Source of the DNA: a virus | Direction: 5' to 3' (one strand) | Length of the DNA stretch: 64,000 bases | IMG/VR virus record: IMGVR_UViG_3300030108_004854 | Coordinates: 1-64,000 of that record | Shown: positions 9,549-15,887 of the stretch, piece after piece | Layout: each line of letters starts with the position of its first letter | Position numbering within the stretch: the first letter of the stretch is position 1 | The notes under the pieces: model-generated | The model's database searches: none | The model's input: only the letters and a program-made list of their open reading frames with translations | What the model was told of the DNA's origin: nothing | Made by a program: the position numbers and the translations under genes

Positions 9549-9560
9549 GTGCTATAAAAT
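9544..9560 (+). promoter_or_regulatory. Putative extended -10 promoter
   Basis: TTTTGTGC-TATAAAAT contains TGC directly before TATAAA, the extended -10 pattern. The GTGCT-T/A run resembles the 3' half of the CTGTACATTGTGTGCT elements at 14068, 14136 and 42341. It precedes about 100 nt without a convincing gene that ends in a strong terminator. Confidence 0.35.
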
Positions 9561-9630
9561 TATATTTAAAAACCTATTATTAGTAATCCTTAACAATCGC
9601 TAGGAATAACTTGACATGCCTAAATCTTCC

Positions 9631-9664
9631 CCAGGGGCCTTACGTACTTTGGCCTGGTTTTTTT
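9631..9664 (+). terminator. Strong rho-independent terminator
   Basis: CCAGGGGCC pairs with GGCCTGG across a loop at 9640-9650 and is followed by a run of seven T (9658-9664). No gene ends immediately upstream, so it may terminate a short non-coding transcript from the promoter-like site at 9544-9560. Confidence 0.65.
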
Positions 9665-9738
9665 GGGTAAATCCAACTTTTTAACCCATTTTGGTTAATA
9701 ATTACCTGACCTATCTAACATACGTCTTCCGATTGGGA

Positions 9739-9969
9739 ATGCGTATAGAAAAAAAAGAAACAGCCAACGGCCCCTCGACGATTGAAGAGTGGGACAAACC
9801 CACGAAGCAATCGGCGTATCACCCAATGGGTAGTACAACGGCCCGTAGCTGTAAGTTACTCCACAATTTCCACAGGAATTCTGGTGAACTTCTCGCTGCT
9901 ATCTCACATAAGGCTGTGAGATTAGAAGCAGAAGGTTTAACGAACAGCCAACAGCCGGTTAATGCGTAG
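9739..9969 (+). CDS. Hypothetical protein, 76 aa
   Basis: ATG at 9739 gives MRIEKKETANGPSTIEEW...; a TTG at 9691 would extend it but lies right after the terminator. It ends with NSQQPVNA, encoded by one of the doubled AACAGCC repeats; another degenerate copy lies near its start (9759). A perfect 8-bp hairpin (ATCTCACA/TGTGAGAT, 9901-9922) sits inside. Coding status is moderate; the stretch could also be a structured RNA. Confidence 0.4.
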   Translation: MRIEKKETANGPSTIEEWDKPTKQSAYHPMGSTTARSCKLLHNFHRNSGELLAAISHKAVRLEAEGLTNSQQPVNA

Positions 9970-10007
9970 AACGAGCGGAGTTACGCCCGCCACACACGGA
10001 GAATCCC

Positions 10008-10298
10008 GTGGCCAACATCCAAACCGCTCCCGCTCCTACCGCCAAGGAAGAGCAGCAAGCTTCCATTCCTCAGGTGTGGAAGATCAAGGAGCACCACATC
10101 GTCGAGCCCATCGTTGATGACGCAGGCAAGACGTGGGTCAAGATCGAGTGGAGCGAGAAGCTTCACCTGTTCTTCGACGTACCTAACGGCGTCAAGGTCG
10201 ACAAGCTCATCGAACAGATGGAGCGCGTCGGTTACATCAACGTCGACAAGAAGGGGTGGTACAAGCGCTACCCCATGGCAGAAGAGATCATCTTCTGA
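10008..10298 (+). CDS. GC-rich hypothetical protein, 96 aa
   Basis: Start is GTG at 10008 with GGAG about 7 nt upstream. The protein is a compact alpha/beta polypeptide with KTWVKIEWSEKLHLFFDVPNG and a C-terminal GYINVDKKGWYKRYPMAEEIIF-type ending. Codon third positions are dominated by G/C, in contrast with the AT-rich rest of the window, and the gene carries its own strong UUCG-loop terminator, both signs of recent acquisition from a GC-richer cyanobacterium or phage. Function unknown. Confidence 0.7.
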   Translation: MANIQTAPAPTAKEEQQASIPQVWKIKEHHIVEPIVDDAGKTWVKIEWSEKLHLFFDVPNGVKVDKLIEQMERVGYINVDKKGWYKRYPMAEEIIF

Positions 10299-10312
10299 TC
10301 CAACACTCACCC

Positions 10313-10337
10313 CCCCCGCTTCGGCGGGGGATTTTTT
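10313..10337 (+). terminator. UUCG-tetraloop terminator
   Basis: CCCCCGC (10313-10319), TTCG loop, GCGGGGG (10324-10330), then ATTTTTTA. A perfect 7-bp GC stem with a tetraloop and U-tract directly after the 96-aa gene. Confidence 0.9.
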
Positions 10338-10370
10338 ATTGAATACAACAGCCCTTACACAGCCATCACC

Positions 10371-10523
10371 ATGACCAGACTCAATGCCTTCCTGTTTACT
10401 ATCACTGCAGCAGCAATGATGATCACACTTGGTTTCATAACAAGAGAACCATTAGTGGTCACATGCATCACTGAAGGTGATGTAACAACGTGCTCTGCTA
10501 ACAGCCAACAGCCTCTTGATTGA
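10371..10523 (+). CDS. Small membrane-anchored peptide, 50 aa
   Basis: ATG at 10371; residues about 5-24 (NAFLFTITAAAMMITLGFIT) form one hydrophobic segment, then a short polar tail. The C-terminus SANSQQPLD is encoded by a doubled AACAGCC repeat. The 24-aa frame at 12777 ends in the same residues. Could be a signal-anchored peptide that acts on the host envelope; no family recognised. Confidence 0.45.
   Translation: MTRLNAFLFTITAAAMMITLGFITREPLVVTCITEGDVTTCSANSQQPLD
10500..10513 (+). repeat. Doubled heptamer AACAGCC, copy 1 of the intergenic set
   Basis: AACAGCCAACAGCC followed by TCTTGATTGAT; the next hairpin (10528-10558) starts 14 nt later. Other exact copies: 9943-9956, 12828-12841, 14296-14309, 16127-16140; variants at 9759-9772 and inside the polymerase gene at 25456-25469. 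Confidence 0.85.
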
Positions 10524-10527
10524 TTAA

Positions 10528-10558
10528 CCTGGGCATGGCTTAGCCAGTAAGTCCCAGG
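10528..10558 (+). promoter_or_regulatory. Covarying GTAAG hairpin, copy at 10528
   Basis: CCTGGG (10528-10533) pairs with CCCAGG (10553-10558); inside, GGCT-T-AGCC forms a second helix and CAGTAAGT lies on the 3' side. One of seven hairpins with the plan CTRGGCA...GTAAG.CCYAG located in front of genes. Confidence 0.7.
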
Positions 10559-10572
10559 CTATCCACAGACCA

Positions 10573-10656
10573 GAGCGAAAGCTCGAACTGCAGGTTGGTT
10601 CACCTGCTCACTCAAACACCGGAGCGAAAGCTCGAACTGCAGGTTGGTTCACCTGC
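10573..10656 (+). repeat. Tandem 35-nt double-hairpin repeat
   Basis: Two identical 35-nt units (10573-10607 and 10622-10656, period 49). Each unit folds as GAGC-GAAA-GCTC, a GNRA-loop hairpin, then GCAGGT-TGGTTC-ACCTGC, a 6-bp stem. The array ends 29 nt before the ATG at 10686, so it would form the structured leader of that mRNA. No riboswitch class known to me matches. Confidence 0.8.
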
Positions 10657-10685
10657 ATTCACAGTACACTTCATCACACTTAACG

Positions 10686-11078
10686 ATGAACATTTTCAAA
10701 GCCGCAACACTCCTTGTACCACAGATCGTCGCTAACTACGACGACGAGACAAGGCACAACAAGGTAGCTGCCACCTGGACCGACCAGGAAGGTTACCGCA
10801 CAACGTACGGCGTGGAGTTCCGCGCAGTACACAACTCAGAACGCATCGCTATCGAGCGAGGCACCAGACAAGAAGACGGTAGCTTTGTCTACGTTGCACC
10901 CAATGGCAACGTTCATACCTGCACCTACGAACGCTTCATGGCCATTGCCAAAGCGCAAGGTGAGCAGGCAATGCACGCACAGTACCGTCGCAATCCACAC
11001 CAGGCTCACTACCAACAAGACACACAATCGCAGGCTTACGAGCGTGTGAATGTGTGGGTACATGAGCCTGCCAACTAA
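10686..11078 (+). CDS. GC-rich hypothetical protein, 130 aa
   Basis: ATG at 10686 is chosen over upstream non-ATG starts because the preceding bases are the structured leader and the CA-rich ATCACAC sequence. The protein has an N-terminal hydrophobic patch (KAATLLVPQIVANY), then a beta-rich middle (YRTTYGVEFRAVHNSERIAIERG) and a His/Gln-rich tail. G/C-biased codons as in the 96-aa gene. No family recognised. Confidence 0.65.
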   Translation: MNIFKAATLLVPQIVANYDDETRHNKVAATWTDQEGYRTTYGVEFRAVHNSERIAIERGTRQEDGSFVYVAPNGNVHTCTYERFMAIAKAQGEQAMHAQYRRNPHQAHYQQDTQSQAYERVNVWVHEPAN

Positions 11079-11123
11079 TAACAATGGGTTGCTACGGCGG
11101 CCCTTTCTTTTTATCTATCCACA

Positions 11124-11348
11124 ATGACTATGGACCTTTACCTAGTAATCCAGTCAACCGATTTCAACGGTGACGGATACTTCCAAGAATTTATTCTTGG
11201 TATCTACGAAGACGGCGATGCAGCTAAACAGGTGCTACATAAACTCATTAAAGAACATGAGGCTGAAGAACCTCATTGCCAAGCTGACATAGATACAGAG
11301 TACTTTATCAAAGAGATGCCACTAATCCCTGCAAAGGTAATCCAATGA
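11124..11348 (+). CDS. Hypothetical acidic protein, 74 aa
   Basis: Two possible ATGs (11124, 11130). Acidic alpha/beta peptide with DLYLVIQSTDFNGDGYFQEF and a helical middle; its stop overlaps the ATG of the next gene (ATGA), showing translational coupling in the accessory operon. Function unknown. Confidence 0.65.
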   Translation: MTMDLYLVIQSTDFNGDGYFQEFILGIYEDGDAAKQVLHKLIKEHEAEEPHCQADIDTEYFIKEMPLIPAKVIQ

Positions 11349-11683
11349 TTACTACTATCAAGACCTACAAAGACAATGGTCCGTACTTACATCAAGAAAG
11401 GTTTGACTACACAGTCGATAACCTATCTGACTTTATCAAACAAGTACGCACCATCATGGAGAGCCAAGACTCTGATGTCATTGGCGTCTATCACGACGAC
11501 ACATTCATAGGCGGATGGACACAGGAATGTGACTATGAACCCGACTATGAAAATGGCGGATACTACTGCGTATCAGCTGAATACGTCAGACCACAACCAA
11601 ACAGCTTTGACTGGGAGTGCATCAAGAAGTATTGCTTCCATTCAGGCACCCCTGTCAAAACCACCATCGATTCAATCACATGA
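11345..11683 (+). CDS. Hypothetical protein, 112 aa
   Basis: Starts by ATGA overlap with the upstream gene and ends by ATGA overlap with the downstream gene. Acidic, Tyr/Asp-rich (FIGGWTQECDYEPDYENGGYYC). No recognised motif; probably a small single-domain accessory protein. Confidence 0.65.
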   Translation: MITTIKTYKDNGPYLHQERFDYTVDNLSDFIKQVRTIMESQDSDVIGVYHDDTFIGGWTQECDYEPDYENGGYYCVSAEYVRPQPNSFDWECIKKYCFHSGTPVKTTIDSIT

Positions 11684-11871
11684 CAACTAACAACATAGAC
11701 AACAAAGTCATCAAGATCACCTGCCGAGATGCCTACGAATATGTAGACATCTTGGAATCAGAGATCAAGATGCTGATCAAGAAAGATATTGTTGGTCCAT
11801 CATTAATCAAACATTATCAAGATCTTCGTGATCGCATAAACATTGCTATCCACACCTATCATCATTCCTAA
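11680..11871 (+). CDS. Hypothetical helical protein, 63 aa
   Basis: ATG at 11680 overlaps the previous stop. The sequence MTTNNIDNKVIKITCRDAYE then a long amphipathic helix (ILESEIKMLIKKDIVGPSLIKH) suggests a two-element fold. Followed by TAATG overlap with the next gene. Confidence 0.6.
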   Translation: MTTNNIDNKVIKITCRDAYEYVDILESEIKMLIKKDIVGPSLIKHYQDLRDRINIAIHTYHHS

Positions 11872-12035
11872 TGACTACCTACAAAATCATTCGCTTCTAT
11901 CACCCATCACAGGGTAAATACAATGAGACAGTTGAGACTGGCCTCACACTAGAAGAAGCCCAAGCATGGTGCAAAGACCCATCCACACGCAAAGACAACA
12001 CGTTCTTTGACGGCTACGAGGAGGAGTACAAATGA
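11871..12035 (+). CDS. Small conserved phage protein (GLTLEEAQAWC...FDGYEEE), 54 aa
   Basis: Starts in a TAATG overlap at 11871. The order YKIIRFYHPSQ, GLTLEEAQAWCKDP and a C-terminal FFDGYEEE matches a very common small phage family that I know from many cyanophages and actinophages (unknown function; beta-strand, helix, then WFDGYEEE-like tail). Well supported as a gene by that pattern. Confidence 0.8.
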   Translation: MTTYKIIRFYHPSQGKYNETVETGLTLEEAQAWCKDPSTRKDNTFFDGYEEEYK

Positions 12036-12208
12036 ACATCTACAACAATGACGACACAACCAAACGTGACTGCGATATTGTTTACGGTGCATTAACCGTA
12101 AGCACTGCAGTATTATTTCCACCGTTAGCAATTATATCCCTCGGGATGTGGTTTGCCGACAGACAACACTATCCATCACACAATACCAAAGATGACAACA
12201 ACAACTAA
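12032..12208 (+). CDS. Small single-pass membrane protein, 58 aa
   Basis: ATGA overlap with the previous stop. Residues about 20-43 (GALTVSTAVLFPPLAIISLG) form a single transmembrane helix flanked by an Asp/Thr-rich N-terminus and a His/Asp/Asn-rich tail. Overlaps the next gene by 17 nt. Likely inner- or thylakoid-membrane peptide of unknown role. Confidence 0.55.
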   Translation: MNIYNNDDTTKRDCDIVYGALTVSTAVLFPPLAIISLGMWFADRQHYPSHNTKDDNNN

Positions 12209-12452
12209 ACAAATCAGAGAAGAAGCTATTAATAGTGCCATCGAGAAAGATTGGCACGTTGCATCAGAAGGCACTGACTTCACTGCATGTGTTATCGCAT
12301 GGCACAAAGACCCAGCTACTAATTGGTGCCGCGTACTTACTGTTGTTGACGGTCAGTACCAAACAGAAACTATACGTTGCACACCAACAGTTGTTGGTTC
12401 AGGTTATGTAACTGACCATCTCAATGATTTTAAACTTACAACTCAATCATGA
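12192..12452 (+). CDS. Hypothetical protein, 86 aa
   Basis: ATG at 12192 preceded by a CA-rich leader (CCATCACACAATACC). Sequence contains an N-terminal helix (TKQIREEAINSAIEK) and beta segments with FTACVIAWHKDP. Alternative upstream starts are less likely because they read through the membrane-protein gene. Function unknown. Confidence 0.6.
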   Translation: MTTTTKQIREEAINSAIEKDWHVASEGTDFTACVIAWHKDPATNWCRVLTVVDGQYQTETIRCTPTVVGSGYVTDHLNDFKLTTQS

Positions 12453-12565
12453 CAATTCAAATAGTACGTGGTAACAACCTAAAGTACGTTACTGTTGACA
12501 GCTACAAAGCACCGGGCATACGTAATAGTATTGCCCGCTTTATCTTTCACTTATTACACAAATGA
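12449..12565 (+). CDS. Short basic peptide, 38 aa
   Basis: Starts in ATGA overlap at 12449 and its stop overlaps the next ATG. Encodes MTIQIVRGNNLKYVTVDSYK and a basic/aromatic C-terminus (ARFIFHLLHK). Coupled spacing on both sides supports translation; too short for function prediction. Confidence 0.5.
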   Translation: MTIQIVRGNNLKYVTVDSYKAPGIRNSIARFIFHLLHK

Positions 12566-12780
12566 CTGAACGCAGAACCCAACAACAAGAGCATTTAGTT
12601 CAACCATTGACACAAACTGATGTTCACATGGTTGAACTACTAGCTCAATTACAAGGTGTACTTCCACGCACAGTTATTGAAATTGCATTACATGAATGGC
12701 TTGAAGCTAACTTCATGCGCATTAATTCATTGCATCGTAATGCAAAAGAGATCCACAATCAACTTAATTCAAAAACATGA
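12562..12780 (+). CDS. Possible ribbon-helix-helix-like DNA-binding protein, 72 aa
   Basis: A beta-like start (LVQPLTQTDVHMVELLAQLQ) followed by a helix-turn-helix pair (GVLPRTVIEIALHEWLEANF) fits the small MetJ/Arc/CopG-type dimer plan, although no family signature is definite. ATGA-coupled to genes on both sides. If correct it would be a small transcriptional regulator of this operon. Confidence 0.5.
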   Translation: MTERRTQQQEHLVQPLTQTDVHMVELLAQLQGVLPRTVIEIALHEWLEANFMRINSLHRNAKEIHNQLNSKT

Positions 12781-12851
12781 AACAACACAAGCACATCCCT
12801 TCTCCTTTCAACAAACAATCTCTAAGTAACAGCCAACAGCCTCTTGATTGA
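12777..12851 (+). CDS. 24-residue peptide ending in SNSQQPLD
   Basis: ATGA overlap with the preceding stop; MKQHKHIPSPFNKQSL then SNSQQPLD and stop. The last 8 codons are a doubled AACAGCC repeat that ends another small frame at 10523 in the same residues. Whether the peptide or only the DNA/RNA repeat is under selection cannot be told. Confidence 0.35.
   Translation: MKQHKHIPSPFNKQSLSNSQQPLD
12828..12841 (+). repeat. Doubled heptamer AACAGCC at 12828
   Basis: Identical to 10500-10513 and also followed by TCTTGATTGAT, giving 26 identical bases with that copy. A hairpin follows at once (12849-12867). Confidence 0.85.
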
Positions 12852-12867
12852 TAAGTTTTACTTATCA
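12849..12867 (+). promoter_or_regulatory. Hairpin after the heptamer repeat
   Basis: TGATAAG, loop TTTTA, CTTATCA: a perfect 7-bp palindromic stem that occupies the same position relative to the repeat as the GTAAG hairpins do elsewhere, but with a different sequence. Confidence 0.6.
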
Positions 12868-12891
12868 TTGCGTACACTTAATCACACCACA

Positions 12892-13194
12892 ATGGACTCT
12901 TCTAAAGAACAACTATCTCGCAAGTCACAAAAAGCAAGATATATACAATATATACAAGTATTAGAGATGCGCATACATTTAGATAAACGTAAAGATAAAT
13001 ATGATTTTGCTGGATTCATTGATGAGTATCATCAGTTATGTATACAAATTGATGCATTATTAAAAATAGTACTTACAGATTTAACAGCAGAAGAAATCAA
13101 AGATGGCTTAGATGAAGTACCACAGGTACGTAGTCTTATTGTCACTAAAGATCTTCAACCAACTACATCTATACACTACACTTCACTCAACTGA
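12892..13194 (+). CDS. Hypothetical helical protein, 100 aa
   Basis: ATG at 12892 directly after the leader ATCACACCACA. Basic N-terminus and a predicted coiled helix (YIQYIQVLEMRIHLDKRKD), later acidic (LTAEEIKDGLDEVPQ). No Shine-Dalgarno sequence. No known family. Confidence 0.6.
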   Translation: MDSSKEQLSRKSQKARYIQYIQVLEMRIHLDKRKDKYDFAGFIDEYHQLCIQIDALLKIVLTDLTAEEIKDGLDEVPQVRSLIVTKDLQPTTSIHYTSLN

Positions 13195-13198
13195 AACA

Positions 13199-13528
13199 AT
13201 GACAACAATTTCATCACTGCCAATCTGGTATTCAGAACGTAATGCATTTAAGTATCACAACAATTTACATGCATTAGATATGATCTATCTGCATGGTCAG
13301 ATAGAACAAGAAGCAGAATTTGATTTGTTAATGTCACCAAATAATGATGTATCTATCGGTGTTTATCCGGTCATCATTAACATTAACGATACAACTTATG
13401 CTTGTACTGCACATGTTTGGAACAACAGGAGACATGGCAATCGCAAAGGCTTAGTTGTTCTTAACACTGACAAAGAAGCAAGAGAGTATGCACATCTCAA
13501 GTTCATTGAGAAAGCTGATCGTATTTAA
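13199..13528 (+). CDS. Hypothetical protein, 109 aa
   Basis: ATG at 13199 (MTTISSLPIWYSERNAF), 4 nt after the previous stop. Mixed alpha/beta with VYPVIININDTTYACTAHVW and a helical charged C-terminus. Unknown function. Confidence 0.6.
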   Translation: MTTISSLPIWYSERNAFKYHNNLHALDMIYLHGQIEQEAEFDLLMSPNNDVSIGVYPVIININDTTYACTAHVWNNRRHGNRKGLVVLNTDKEAREYAHLKFIEKADRI

Positions 13529-13567
13529 TCACACCACATTAAATCTAATCACATCACATCAAACTCA

Positions 13568-13960
13568 ATGACTGACTCACTACTTGCATGTGTCGGATAT
13601 AACGACGACACCACACAGTTTGAAGAACTAACACTCGATGACAAGATCACTGTCATCTGCAACACAGCAATTAGAAAGATACAAAGAGAATACCCAGATC
13701 AATGCAAAGGATATGTAATTGAACGCCACCAAGGCAAACGGTGGATCAAATTAGTATGCGCGGAAATCTATGAGGATGGTCAACGTCGCAACGGAAGTGT
13801 CTGGGCATTCATTGATCCAGCCACACAAGGGGTCTACAAGCCCGCCAGTTGGAAAGCACCAGCCAAGCATGAGAGATATAACCTAGACGACTTCCAAAGC
13901 TTCTATGACGCCGCACGGATGGCCGATTGGTATGGCTCATGGCTATACCTTAGACACTAA
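13568..13960 (+). CDS. Hypothetical protein, 130 aa
   Basis: ATG at 13568 after a CA-rich leader that contains ATCACACCAC and ATCACATCACATC. Contains VIERHQGKRWIKLVCAEIYE and a Trp-rich C-terminus (MADWYGSWLYLRH). Last gene before the 428-nt non-coding gap. No family recognised. Confidence 0.6.
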   Translation: MTDSLLACVGYNDDTTQFEELTLDDKITVICNTAIRKIQREYPDQCKGYVIERHQGKRWIKLVCAEIYEDGQRRNGSVWAFIDPATQGVYKPASWKAPAKHERYNLDDFQSFYDAARMADWYGSWLYLRH

Positions 13961-13981
13961 GCCGACTAGTACATATGAATT

Positions 13982-14026
13982 ACTACAACATAGTTGTGTA
14001 TCACCATGTACCAGCTATGTTGTAGT
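13982..14026. repeat. 12-bp inverted repeat ACTACAACATAG/CTATGTTGTAGT
   Basis: Perfect arms 13982-13993 and 14015-14026 with a 21-nt loop. No T-run follows on either side, so a simple terminator is unlikely; operator or origin structure is possible. Confidence 0.75.
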
Positions 14027-14067
14027 TGTTGTGCAATAAAGAGTAGATTTTCTTTATCTATAAAGAT

Positions 14068-14083
14068 CTGTACATTGTGTGCT
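14068..14083 (+). promoter_or_regulatory. CTGTACATTGTGTGCT box
   Basis: Sixteen bases identical to 42341-42356. Related boxes lie at 14115 (CTGTACATTTGT) and 14136-14151 (CTGTACACTTTGTGCT). The TGTGCT followed by T/A-rich bases resembles an extended -10 hexamer. Confidence 0.65.
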
Positions 14084-14190
14084 AGTACATAAGACCCACC
14101 ATATTATTTATATTCTGTACATTTGTAAGTAATTTCTGTACACTTTGTGCTTATTAATTCTTTACATAGCAGTCCCTCACTACAACCACT

Positions 14191-14203
14191 CACAAATGTA
14201 CAG
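14191..14203 (-). promoter_or_regulatory. Reversed box CACAAATGTACAG
   Basis: Part of ACTCACAAATGTACAG (14188-14203), 16 bases identical to 38208-38223 upstream of the primase-helicase. The bases that follow (TTTTCTATATAAAT...CCCCCC) resemble those after the copy at 42380 (ATTTCTATACTTAAA...CCCCC), indicating a duplicated module. Confidence 0.65.
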
Positions 14204-14295
14204 TTTTCTATATAAATAAAATATATACCCCCCAACTACTCACAACTACACACAACTCTGTATCAACACGATACATTCATTCTTTAACAAGAAGT

Positions 14296-14309
14296 AACAG
14301 CCAACAGCC
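14296..14309 (+). repeat. Doubled heptamer AACAGCC at 14296
   Basis: Intergenic copy, preceded by GAAGT and followed after 14 nt by the hairpin at 14324-14352. Confidence 0.85.
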
Positions 14310-14323
14310 TAATTATTAAGTAT

Positions 14324-14352
14324 CCTGGCATTGCTTGGCATGTAAGCCCAGG
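14324..14352 (+). promoter_or_regulatory. Covarying GTAAG hairpin, copy at 14324
   Basis: CCTGG (14324-14328) pairs with CCAGG (14348-14352); CATGTAAGC lies on the 3' side. The stem differs from other copies by compensating changes. Confidence 0.7.
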
Positions 14353-14388
14353 TATCCATCACATCACACCACACAACAGGAGACAGTT

Positions 14389-14589
14389 ATGTCCCGCATC
14401 AAAAGCTGGATTCACAACCAACTCGACAAACGAAACATGCTCAGGGAAGACATGTACTACAACGCAGACATCGCTTATGAACTAGAGCAGGCCATGCGTG
14501 AAGAAATGGAAGAACCTCAAAACTCAGAAAATCTAGACATCGACCCTAACACCCAATCAACCAATGAATCAAACAACGTACCATTCTGA
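14389..14589 (+). CDS. Small charged protein, 66 aa
   Basis: ATG at 14389 preceded by the CA-rich leader CATCACATCACACCACACAA and, unusually for this region, by a real Shine-Dalgarno AGGAGA. Charged helical peptide (MSRIKSWIHNQLDKRNMLRED) with an acidic Asn-rich tail. Function unknown. Confidence 0.6.
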   Translation: MSRIKSWIHNQLDKRNMLREDMYYNADIAYELEQAMREEMEEPQNSENLDIDPNTQSTNESNNVPF

Positions 14590-14658
14590 CGAATTCATCA
14601 CGGTAATCATTGCAATCATCGCAACACTATTCACTGTTTTAATCAACAACACAATCAA

Positions 14659-15057
14659 ATGGAAACCATCAACATCCACAACCTACACAACCAAGGACTT
14701 GTTGCCTACATACAACGATACCCTCGTAGTGGAGCAGCAAGATATTTCCTCAACCAATACAAAGTTCACGAAGAATGGGAAGATGAAGAACCAACATCAA
14801 TCAAAATCCACCAGGTCTCGCAAGCCTATGGTGGCCCAGAAGAAGGTGGATGGTGGTACTCGACAGGTGAGGCGCAATCAACTCACTTCATCTTCAGCAA
14901 GAAAGGATGTATCAAGCGATGTATCGAACTCATTGATACCTATAACTTAACGAACCAACCTTCTATTGAAACATCACAAGGTAACTTTGCGTATGAACTT
15001 ACACTAGGCACAGGATACGCAAAAAATTATCCTACAGAACGTCCACATTACGAGTAA
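14659..15057 (+). CDS. Conserved phage hypothetical protein (GGPEEGGWWY), 132 aa
   Basis: Contains YGGPEEGGWWYSTGE and the C-terminal ELTLGTGYAKNYPTERPHYE. This pair of motifs marks a widespread conserved phage family of unknown function, so the gene is well supported. It follows a 69-nt gap and precedes a GTAAG hairpin at 15064. Confidence 0.8.
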   Translation: METINIHNLHNQGLVAYIQRYPRSGAARYFLNQYKVHEEWEDEEPTSIKIHQVSQAYGGPEEGGWWYSTGEAQSTHFIFSKKGCIKRCIELIDTYNLTNQPSIETSQGNFAYELTLGTGYAKNYPTERPHYE

Positions 15058-15063
15058 TCAGTA

Positions 15064-15102
15064 CTGGGCATTGTATTTTCCCCGACTACATGTAAGGCCC
15101 AG
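15064..15102 (+). promoter_or_regulatory. Covarying GTAAG hairpin, copy at 15064
   Basis: CTGGGC (15064-15069) pairs with GCCCAG (15097-15102), with an inner TGTA/TACA helix and TGTAAG on the 3' side. It lies between stop 15057 and ATG 15127, followed by AATCACATCACC. Confidence 0.75.
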
Positions 15103-15126
15103 AGAATCACATCACCTTTAATTACC

Positions 15127-15345
15127 ATGCCTAATCGCTATCGTGTCAAGTACAAACATGATCCACCGCCAAATCCTATCCCCGGTGAAAATTACACTGT
15201 TGGTGCAGGTATCTGGTCTGCCAACATTCGTGCCCATGACATTGATGATGCACGACATCAGATCCTGAAGAACTTTCCTTACAAAAGAGCTGATGGAAAG
15301 ATAGTCAACAGAATCATTGTATCCTGTCGCAAAATCTACTACTGA
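15127..15345 (+). CDS. Hypothetical protein, 72 aa
   Basis: ATG at 15127 after a CA-rich leader. Beta strand, Pro-rich loop (YKHDPPPNPIPGENY), then a helix (HDIDDARHQILKNFPY) and a C-terminal strand; an RRM-size alpha/beta fold is possible but no motif proves it. Confidence 0.6.
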   Translation: MPNRYRVKYKHDPPPNPIPGENYTVGAGIWSANIRAHDIDDARHQILKNFPYKRADGKIVNRIIVSCRKIYY

Positions 15346-15348
15346 CTC

Positions 15349-15675
15349 ATGCCTAAAAACATCGTTCCAGATGAAACTCCGTCACCTGACGACCTACAAG
15401 GACTATATGGACTCGCTCAAGCTACAAAGAAGTTTGTCGAGCAAGGCACACCACCAGCTTTTGCTGTCTTTATTAATCCAAAGACTGGCAAAACTTATTG
15501 CACTACTCCAGCACAACTTGAAGGTGGTACTGCACCAGATCAAAAGACTATTGACGCCTTAATCAAAACCATTAACATCAATGACCCGAATTCAACAGCA
15601 CGTCTTCAACAGGGAAGCAGTGAGCAGGAGGGGAGGAGCCCCGACGTACGGGATAACGGAGACACCAAAACGTAA
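15349..15675 (+). CDS. Hypothetical protein, 108 aa
   Basis: Begins 3 nt after the previous stop (MPKNIVPDETPSPDDLQGLYG). Contains FAVFINPKTGKTYCTTPAQL; the last 25 residues are polar and disordered. Function unknown. Confidence 0.6.
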   Translation: MPKNIVPDETPSPDDLQGLYGLAQATKKFVEQGTPPAFAVFINPKTGKTYCTTPAQLEGGTAPDQKTIDALIKTININDPNSTARLQQGSSEQEGRSPDVRDNGDTKT

Positions 15676-15719
15676 GCGTCCTAAATCTAAAGGAAATCTA
15701 ATGTTACTTAAGGAGTTGA

Positions 15720-15887
15720 ATGAGCGAATCAGTTGACCACTACATCGAGTACAGAGATGACATCATGCGTATCTGCCGTGAGTATCAACTAGAAACTCGT
15801 TGCAGTAATGCATTAGTTGCATCGATGTTAATGGATCTAGCACACCGCATTGAAATTAATGACAAAGCGATCTGCCTTCAACTTTGA
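15720..15887 (+). CDS. Small helical protein, 55 aa
   Basis: ATG at 15720 with Shine-Dalgarno AAGGAG 5 nt upstream. Charged helical peptide (MSESVDHYIEYRDDIMRICREYQLETRC...). Overlaps the next gene by 29 nt. Unknown function. Confidence 0.55.
   Translation: MSESVDHYIEYRDDIMRICREYQLETRCSNALVASMLMDLAHRIEINDKAICLQL

Larger units (their letters stand above)
13961..14388. other. Non-coding control region with CTGTACA elements
   Basis: No credible gene in 428 nt. It holds a 12-bp inverted repeat (13982-14026), four CTGTACA-type boxes (14068, 14115, 14136, and reversed at 14191), a TATAAATA (14211-14218) followed by a C-run, a heptamer pair (14296) and a GTAAG hairpin (14324). It is the most repeat-dense gap of the window, suitable for a promoter cluster or replication origin; which of these it is cannot be decided here. 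Confidence 0.7.

Noticed and set aside
14211-14218. TATAAATA as a T4-type late promoter
   Set aside because: A single match in very AT-rich DNA; no similar sequence stands at comparable positions before the virion blocks, so it was not called.
14564-14950. 128-aa frame with an N-terminal hydrophobic helix
   Set aside because: Most of it is the other frame of the well-supported GGPEEGGWWY gene (14659-15057); only the first 30 codons are outside, so a short membrane peptide is possible but unsupported.
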